Origin: UBA1195 sp045598025
Lineage (GTDB): Bacteria > Bacteroidota > Bacteroidia > Bacteroidales > WCHB1-69
Direction of reading: 5' to 3'
Assembly: GCA_045598025.1 (NCBI GenBank)
Contig: JAZLLH010000068.1
Coordinates: forward strand, 1-64,000
DNA length: 64,000 nt
Shown piece after piece: positions 59,901 to 64,000 of this stretch; positions within the stretch are counted from its first letter, which is position 1; each line of letters starts with the position of its first letter. Below the pieces are notes generated by a model, which worked only from the letters and a program-made list of their open reading frames with translations, was not told the DNA's origin and searched no databases. Both the position numbers and the translations under genes were made by a program.

Positions 59901-60761
59901 ATGACAAAAAAGACCTTTCTCTCTCTGTTGATAGCTGCTGTCCTGCTGTCAGGTACTGCCAAGAGTTTTGCGGATGGACCTGTGCCCAAAGTGGGCATAT
60001 CTTTAAGCGGAGGAGCCGCGTTGGGCTACGCTCATATCGGGTTCCTGCAGGCCATGGACGAAGCCGGCATCCGCCCCGACTGCATTGCGGGAACCTCCAT
60101 GGGGGCCATCATCGGCATGATGTACGCCGCTGGGTATGCGCCCAGGGAAATTCTGCAGATTGTACGAAAGGAACACATGAACCGACTGAGCGGAATATAC
60201 CATTTCGAACTACGCCACAAAGGCGGCCTGATGAGTACGCGCCATCTGCAGAAAGTTCTGTCAGCCTACGTTCCGCACAATCATTTCGACTCTCTTCCCA
60301 TCCGTTTTTATTGCTGCACCTTCGACATGGATCACCTGCAGCCGATATACCGAAGCAGAGGGGAACAACTGGTACAATACGTGACAGCTTCGGCTGCCAT
60401 GCCTGGCGTATTTGCACCCCCATTGCTGGACAGTGTCCACTGCGTGGACGGGGGCATGTATGACAATCTTCCCGTCCTGCCGCTGCAAGAAGAAGGATGC
60501 GACATCCGCATTGCCTCCTATCTGCTGATAGAACGCCCTTCAGAAACCACAAATGCAAAAAAATTATGGATGCACGCCTATTCCTATTGTACCTATTCCA
60601 CCGCTCTCCCGCGTTTAGAACAGTTCACTGATGTGGCAACCATTGACCCGTATCCCTACTGGCTGACGGATTTCAAAAAAGCAGAGGAATTGTACGAACT
60701 CGGATACCGCTATGGAAAACAATTTTTCGAAACCTTTTCAACCCATCCCAACCAACCATGA
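59901..60761 (+). CDS. Patatin-like phospholipase (exported)
   Basis: A 286-residue protein with signal peptide MTKKTFLSLLIAAVLLSGTAKSFA. The catalytic Ser66 is in GTSMG; the oxyanion-hole Gly segment is LSGGAALG (35-42), and the dyad Asp183 is in CVDGGMYDN. Patatins cleave acyl esters of phospholipids. The signal peptide suggests action in the envelope. It overlaps the next gene by four bases (ATGA), indicating coupled translation. No -7 element was found in the 65-bp gap before it. Confidence 0.93.
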   Translation: MTKKTFLSLLIAAVLLSGTAKSFADGPVPKVGISLSGGAALGYAHIGFLQAMDEAGIRPDCIAGTSMGAIIGMMYAAGYAPREILQIVRKEHMNRLSGIYHFELRHKGGLMSTRHLQKVLSAYVPHNHFDSLPIRFYCCTFDMDHLQPIYRSRGEQLVQYVTASAAMPGVFAPPLLDSVHCVDGGMYDNLPVLPLQEEGCDIRIASYLLIERPSETTNAKKLWMHAYSYCTYSTALPRLEQFTDVATIDPYPYWLTDFKKAEELYELGYRYGKQFFETFSTHPNQP

Positions 60762-61597
60762 AAAATCCCTGTCTCCAACCCATACGCATTGACATCAACG
60801 ATTACATCTACACAGGCGAAGGAGCGAGCGGAGCCGGCTATTTTCACAAGACCGACCCCACGCTGATGCTCAAACTCTACACAGCCGCTTCGCCCTATGA
60901 AATCATAGTAAACGAGCTGCTGTCTGCCCGTAAAGTCTACGATTTGGGCATACCGACTCCAGAACCAGGAGATTTCATCACCGACGGGAATGGACGCTAT
61001 GGCATACGGTTTAAACGCATACAGGACAAGAAATCCTTCTCCCGTGCCGTCGGAGACGAGCCGCAGCGAGTGGAATTCTACGCCCGCGAATTTGCTGGAA
61101 TGTGCTTGGAACTGCATTCCGTACATGTCGACTGCACGCAGTTCCCGAACATGAAGGACGTCTACCTGCAAATGCTGAAGGAAAATCCATACTTCAATAT
61201 GGAAGAAAGAAAGTGGGTGAAAGATTTTCTCTCCACTGTTCCGGACACCGATACCGCCCTGCATGGTGACTTGCAATACAGCAATGCCATTCTTTCCGAA
61301 TCGGGCCGGTATTTCATCGATTTGGGTGATTTCGCTTACGGACATCCCTATTTTGACATCGGTCAAGTCATGCTGTGCTGCCTCTACTCTCCCGAGGCCT
61401 TCATTCGCGAAACCTTCCACATGGAACCGGAAACGGCAAAAGCTTTTTGGAAATATTTTGTCAAAGGCTATTTCGGCGAACAGGCTGATGTCGAGGAAAC
61501 CACCCGGATAATCCGCCCCTACTCCGGTCTGAAAACCCTGCTGATAGAACGGAACATAGGATCATACCATCCTCATTTCCATCAATTTTTAGGATAA
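60758..61597 (+). CDS. APH/choline-kinase-like phosphotransferase
   Basis: A 279-residue soluble protein of the aminoglycoside phosphotransferase-like kinase fold. The catalytic loop is HGDLQYSN (His169-Asp171-Asn176) and the metal-binding Asp188 is in IDLGDFAYG. An N-terminal nucleotide-binding half shows TGEGASGAGYFHKTD and KLYTAASPYEII; a Lys there (MLKLY, Lys39) probably plays the ATP-binding role. The substrate is unknown. Coupled translation with the patatin gene hints at a link to lipid or head-group metabolism, but this is inference. Confidence 0.85.
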   Translation: MKNPCLQPIRIDINDYIYTGEGASGAGYFHKTDPTLMLKLYTAASPYEIIVNELLSARKVYDLGIPTPEPGDFITDGNGRYGIRFKRIQDKKSFSRAVGDEPQRVEFYAREFAGMCLELHSVHVDCTQFPNMKDVYLQMLKENPYFNMEERKWVKDFLSTVPDTDTALHGDLQYSNAILSESGRYFIDLGDFAYGHPYFDIGQVMLCCLYSPEAFIRETFHMEPETAKAFWKYFVKGYFGEQADVEETTRIIRPYSGLKTLLIERNIGSYHPHFHQFLG

Positions 61598-61651
61598 ATA
61601 GAAATATTCCATCCTTTTACCGTCAGCCAGCGTTCAGGAAAAGAGATAGGG

Positions 61652-62452
61652 CTACATGGACTGTATCTTTCGGGCCAAACGGGCGCAAAGTCCCGGGAAA
61701 AACTGCTTAATCCGGGCCATGATGAGTTCCGTGCTTCCGACCAGCACTTCGCGTTTCTTCATGTAAACGGCACGAGTGATGATTGCAGCTGCTTTTTCAG
61801 GGGTAATTCCCTTGGCCTGACCGGCATCCATCTTTCCATGAAGGCTTCCGTCTTTTTCCAAGGCATAAAACGAAATGCGTGTCTGCACACGACCGGGACA
61901 TACGATAGTAACACGAATTCCTTTATCGTAATTTTCTGCCTGAACGGTTTCAAAAAATCCGTACAGGGCATGCTTTGACGAAGAATAGGCACAACGCAAC
62001 GGAAATCCGAAACGGCCTGCAATACTGGTAGTCACCACCAATTGACCTCCGCCGTTGGCTATCATTTTCGGCAGGACGGCCTTGGTCAGTATGACAGGTG
62101 CAAAATAATTCACCTCCATCACCTTGCGTATCACCCCCATCTCGGTTTCCAGAGTTGTGGCCCGCTGGCTGATGCCGGCATTATTATACAACACATCCAC
62201 CCTTCCGAAACGCTGCATGGCGGTCTCCGCCAATTCATTTAACTGATCCGTACGGGAAAGATCGAAAGGCAGGGCAAAAGCATCAGGAGCTCCCAGTTTT
62301 TTGCATTTTTCAACCACCTTGTCCAACAAATCGGACTCCAGAGCGGTCAGAATCAAAGTAGCATTTTCCTCAGCCATACGATAGGCAGTCGCTTCGCCTA
62401 TGCCGGATGAGGCTCCGGTAATCCAAACGACTTTATCTGCAAATTTCCCCAT
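61652..62452 (-). CDS. SDR family oxidoreductase
   Basis: A 266-residue NAD(P)-dependent short-chain dehydrogenase/reductase. Rossmann motif TGASSGIGEATA (12-23), LYNNAGIS (88-95), catalytic Ser143 (TTSIAG), Tyr156 and Lys160 (YSSSKHA). The C-terminus has a basic membrane-proximal-like helix (MARIKQFFPGLCARLARKIQSM). Substrate unknown. It is convergent with the APH-like gene and divergent from the small lipoprotein gene, with its own -7 element. Confidence 0.93.
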   Translation of the reverse strand: MGKFADKVVWITGASSGIGEATAYRMAEENATLILTALESDLLDKVVEKCKKLGAPDAFALPFDLSRTDQLNELAETAMQRFGRVDVLYNNAGISQRATTLETEMGVIRKVMEVNYFAPVILTKAVLPKMIANGGGQLVVTTSIAGRFGFPLRCAYSSSKHALYGFFETVQAENYDKGIRVTIVCPGRVQTRISFYALEKDGSLHGKMDAGQAKGITPEKAAAIITRAVYMKKREVLVGSTELIMARIKQFFPGLCARLARKIQSM

Positions 62453-62488
62453 ATTTCAATGTTGTGATATGTATGAATAATGAATCTG

Positions 62489-62496
62489 CAAAAGTA
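62489..62496 (-). promoter_or_regulatory. Bacteroidetes -7 element (TACTTTTG) for SDR gene
   Basis: CAAAAGTA on the plus strand reads TACTTTTG on the minus strand, 36 bp upstream of the SDR ATG. Confidence 0.65.
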
Positions 62497-62565
62497 ATCA
62501 AAATAAATATACGCAGGCCCTAAAATAAAAATCTTTGTATTGTCTGTTTGCATCGTATTTTTGTG

Positions 62566-62573
62566 TACCTTTG
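62566..62573 (+). promoter_or_regulatory. Bacteroidetes -7 element (TACCTTTG) for small lipoprotein gene
   Basis: TACCTTTG is 21 bp upstream of the ATG at 62595, giving a very short leader. Confidence 0.65.
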
Positions 62574-62594
62574 CATCACATTCGATTGACGGAT

Positions 62595-62981
62595 ATGAGC
62601 ATAAAAAAACGACTTGGAGGAATTTTTCTTTTTGCGGTCTTGGCCTTTTGCCTGGGCGCGGCTTTCTCCGGTTGCAAATCAGTAGAAGAAAGCGGGACGG
62701 AAACCGCTTCTGTGGAATATGGTGACCTGTACGGAATCCACCCCATCAAGGACGATGCCGGCATGTTGGCCGAAATTTCCACCACGACGGTTCCCTCTGT
62801 CGTTTCTCTGCGCCCGCAACAAATCCGGCCATCTTTTGAAAAAAACGGACTGAGGTTGGAAGCCAGATACAAGGTTACGGCCCGCCCCCGACAAGCCAAC
62901 GAGATAACCACTACCTTCTGCCACCAGAATGTCTATCCCATAGACTACTTTATTTATTGCCAGCAGAAAATCAGGATTTAG
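62595..62981 (+). CDS. Small lipoprotein of unknown function, possibly frameshifted
   Basis: A 128-residue protein. Signal peptide MSIKKRLGGIFLFAVLAFCL then ...FSGC with lipobox FSGC, mature start KSVEESGTET. Segments DLYGIHPIKDDAGMLAEIST and RLEARYKVTARPRQANEITT give no recognised family. The frame stops at 62981, but the -1 frame is open from about 62950 to 63145 and reads like coding sequence (LPAENQDLVSLDVTCSADAD and DFFISINLKISDHG), so a frameshift near 62955 may have split a longer protein. The start ATG at 62595 follows a promoter by 21 bp. The next gene begins at 63099. Confidence 0.6.
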   Translation: MSIKKRLGGIFLFAVLAFCLGAAFSGCKSVEESGTETASVEYGDLYGIHPIKDDAGMLAEISTTTVPSVVSLRPQQIRPSFEKNGLRLEARYKVTARPRQANEITTTFCHQNVYPIDYFIYCQQKIRI

Positions 62982-63098
62982 TTTCACTTGATGTGACCTG
63001 CTCTGCGGATGCAGATCAGGAATTATTGTCTGCCGTTTTCCCGACAAAGACGGGAAACGGAGATTTCTTCATATCTATTAACTTAAAAATCAGTGATC

Positions 63099-63464
63099 AT
63101 GGAAGAATACACCAACATCAAGAAAAAAATACAATCAATGAGTAAAGAAGGTTTTGTAAAAAAACTTTTCGGGTACGTATACCAACCCAGCGGAAGCCGC
63201 ATGCGTTTTCACGAAACCTGTCTCAGCCAAAGTGATTTTCAAAAGGTCCAAAATTACATAGCACAGGGAGACCTGTCCAAATTGGACGAAATCAAGAAAA
63301 CGGAACTGAGTTCCAATCGCATGCAATGTTACATCGGACAACAGAAAGACATCGCATTGGTGCAACTCGGCACCTTTGTGCCACACAAATTTGTGGATAT
63401 TACCGATGTTATTACCGTCAAAGGGAAAGATGCCGCACTCCTGATGGATTTTTTCAGGAAATAA
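63099..63464 (+). CDS. Small soluble protein of unknown function
   Basis: A 121-residue protein, MEEYTNIKKKIQSMSKEGFV, with no signal peptide. Segments VKKLFGYVYQPSGSRMRFHETCLSQ and IALVQLGTFVPHKFVDITDVITV are seen; no family is recognised. The ATG at 63099 is preferred to a GTG at 63093. It follows the small lipoprotein gene and ends before a strong terminator. Confidence 0.65.
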   Translation: MEEYTNIKKKIQSMSKEGFVKKLFGYVYQPSGSRMRFHETCLSQSDFQKVQNYIAQGDLSKLDEIKKTELSSNRMQCYIGQQKDIALVQLGTFVPHKFVDITDVITVKGKDAALLMDFFRK

Positions 63465-63488
63465 TACATTTCCCTTTTGTTTTTTTAC

Positions 63489-63496
63489 TACATTTG
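63489..63496 (+). promoter_or_regulatory. -7 element (TACATTTG) abutting terminator hairpin
   Basis: TACATTTG matches TAnnTTTG and ends one base before the terminator stem at 63497. It is 57 bp upstream of the subtilase ATG. Confidence 0.5.
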
Positions 63497-63529
63497 CGAT
63501 GTCTGCGTTGGCAGACATCGTTTTTTTTT
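63497..63529 (+). terminator. Rho-independent terminator
   Basis: Perfect 10-bp stem CGATGTCTGC / GCAGACATCG with loop GTTG (63507-63510), followed by nine T. It ends the transcript of the small protein at 63099. Confidence 0.93.
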
Positions 63530-63553
63530 AAATTATTTATCAATTGATATGTT

Positions 63554-64000
63554 ATGAATGTAAAAAATATATTGATAGGCTTAGTTGCCCTGGGATTTGT
63601 ATTTAACGGACAGGCTCAAAATACCTGTTGGGTATTCCTACGCGACAAGGCGGGGAGCCAATTCAACCCTTACACCTACTTCGACGCCAAAGCCATTGAA
63701 CGAAGGCAGCAACAGGGTATTCCGCTGTATGACAGCAGCGATTTTCCACTGAATTCCTCCTATAGCCGCCAAGTGGCCGCCCTAACGGAAGAAATCGTAG
63801 GCGAAAGCCGTTGGCTCAACGCTCTCGGCGTAATTGCAACCGACACTCAACTGCAAAGTCTGCAAGCCCTCCCTTTTGTAAAAAAAGTAATCATCATCCG
63901 CTCGGAAATGCACATGGCAGCCAGCGATATGAAAATCAAGGACCTGAATTACTATTTAAATCAAGCCTCCATGTCCTCAGAGTTGCACCCCCAGCTGACC
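63554..64000 (+). CDS. S8 family serine peptidase (subtilase), N-terminal part (runs off window)
   Basis: The frame is open from ATG at 63554 to the window end. Signal peptide MNVKNILIGLVALGFVFNGQA, mature start QNTCWVFLRDKAG. The following YTYFDAKAIERRQQQGIPLYD (seen around residues 42-62) and RWLNALGVIATDTQLQSLQ and LPFVKKVIIIR match the prodomain of Bacteroidetes subtilases, including the AIERR..QGIPL segment. The catalytic Asp, His and Ser lie beyond the window. The C-terminal sorting domain, if any, is not visible. The -7 element at 63489 is the likely promoter. Confidence 0.85.
   Translation, partial: MNVKNILIGLVALGFVFNGQAQNTCWVFLRDKAGSQFNPYTYFDAKAIERRQQQGIPLYDSSDFPLNSSYSRQVAALTEEIVGESRWLNALGVIATDTQLQSLQALPFVKKVIIIRSEMHMAASDMKIKDLNYYLNQASMSSELHPQLT

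Overview
The window is an ordinary chromosomal stretch of a Bacteroidetes bacterium, most probably order Bacteroidales. Reasons: many short intergenic gaps carry the Bacteroidetes -7 promoter element TAnnTTTG; the gene families are typical of the phylum (S46 dipeptidyl-peptidase, DUF4835, the phylum-type RNA polymerase omega homologue, WG-repeat protein, lipoprotein FKBPs, M64 peptidase, subtilase with Bacteroidetes-type prodomain); and ribosome-binding sites are mostly weak and A-rich. No prophage, integrative element, CRISPR array, rRNA operon or complete insertion sequence was found. No gene-free stretch is longer than about 300 bases; the largest is 45410-45706 (promoter region of pheT).

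Layout. 1-2734: end of an Rpn-family nuclease/transposase-like gene with an in-frame 12-bp repeat array, then YqeY and YgiQ. 2776-6280: two small outer-membrane barrels and a C69 dipeptidase. 6292-11309: tight operon bamD, rpoZ, coaBC, DUF4835, recN. 11447-15896: initiator tRNA-Met leading into a cell-envelope block (barrel, OmpA-like lipoprotein, DPP11-like S46 peptidase, conserved hypothetical). 15944-18289: tRNA-Glu, acyltransferase and an in-frame DUF4392 gene. 18340-31224 (minus strand): dut, TPR protein, DUF721, yidC, ABC-F protein, CvfB, a 1508-residue exported protein of unknown function and an M64 peptidase. 31324-35985 (minus): a glucuronate-use block, exuT and uxaC, with a DNA adenine methyltransferase between them. 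36122-39060 (plus): BI-1 membrane protein, lipoprotein, nth, truA. 39028-45409 (minus): queA, coaX, outer-membrane barrel, TPR protein, lptC and an unknown exported protein. 45638-51036 (plus): pheT, a lone transketolase C-terminal half, typA. 51136-55337 (minus): rpsO, pnp, aminotransferase. 55559-61597 (plus): WG-repeat protein, NrnA-like phosphoesterase, three FKBP-type lipoproteins, patatin, APH-like kinase. 61652-64000: SDR oxidoreductase (minus), a possibly frameshifted small lipoprotein, a small unknown gene, and the N-terminus of a subtilase running off the window.

How the genes fit together. Much of the window serves the envelope: BamD (barrel assembly), YidC (membrane insertion), LptC (LPS transport), the FKBP foldases, several barrels and exported peptidases (C69, S46, M64, S8). 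These fit a bacterium that degrades peptides and takes up hexuronates. No clearly new multi-gene system stands out. The best leads are the methyltransferase inside the hexuronate block, the giant exported protein beside the M64 peptidase, the single in-frame TGA separating the acyltransferase from DUF4392, a non-canonical residue in CoaX, and a probable frameshift near 62955.
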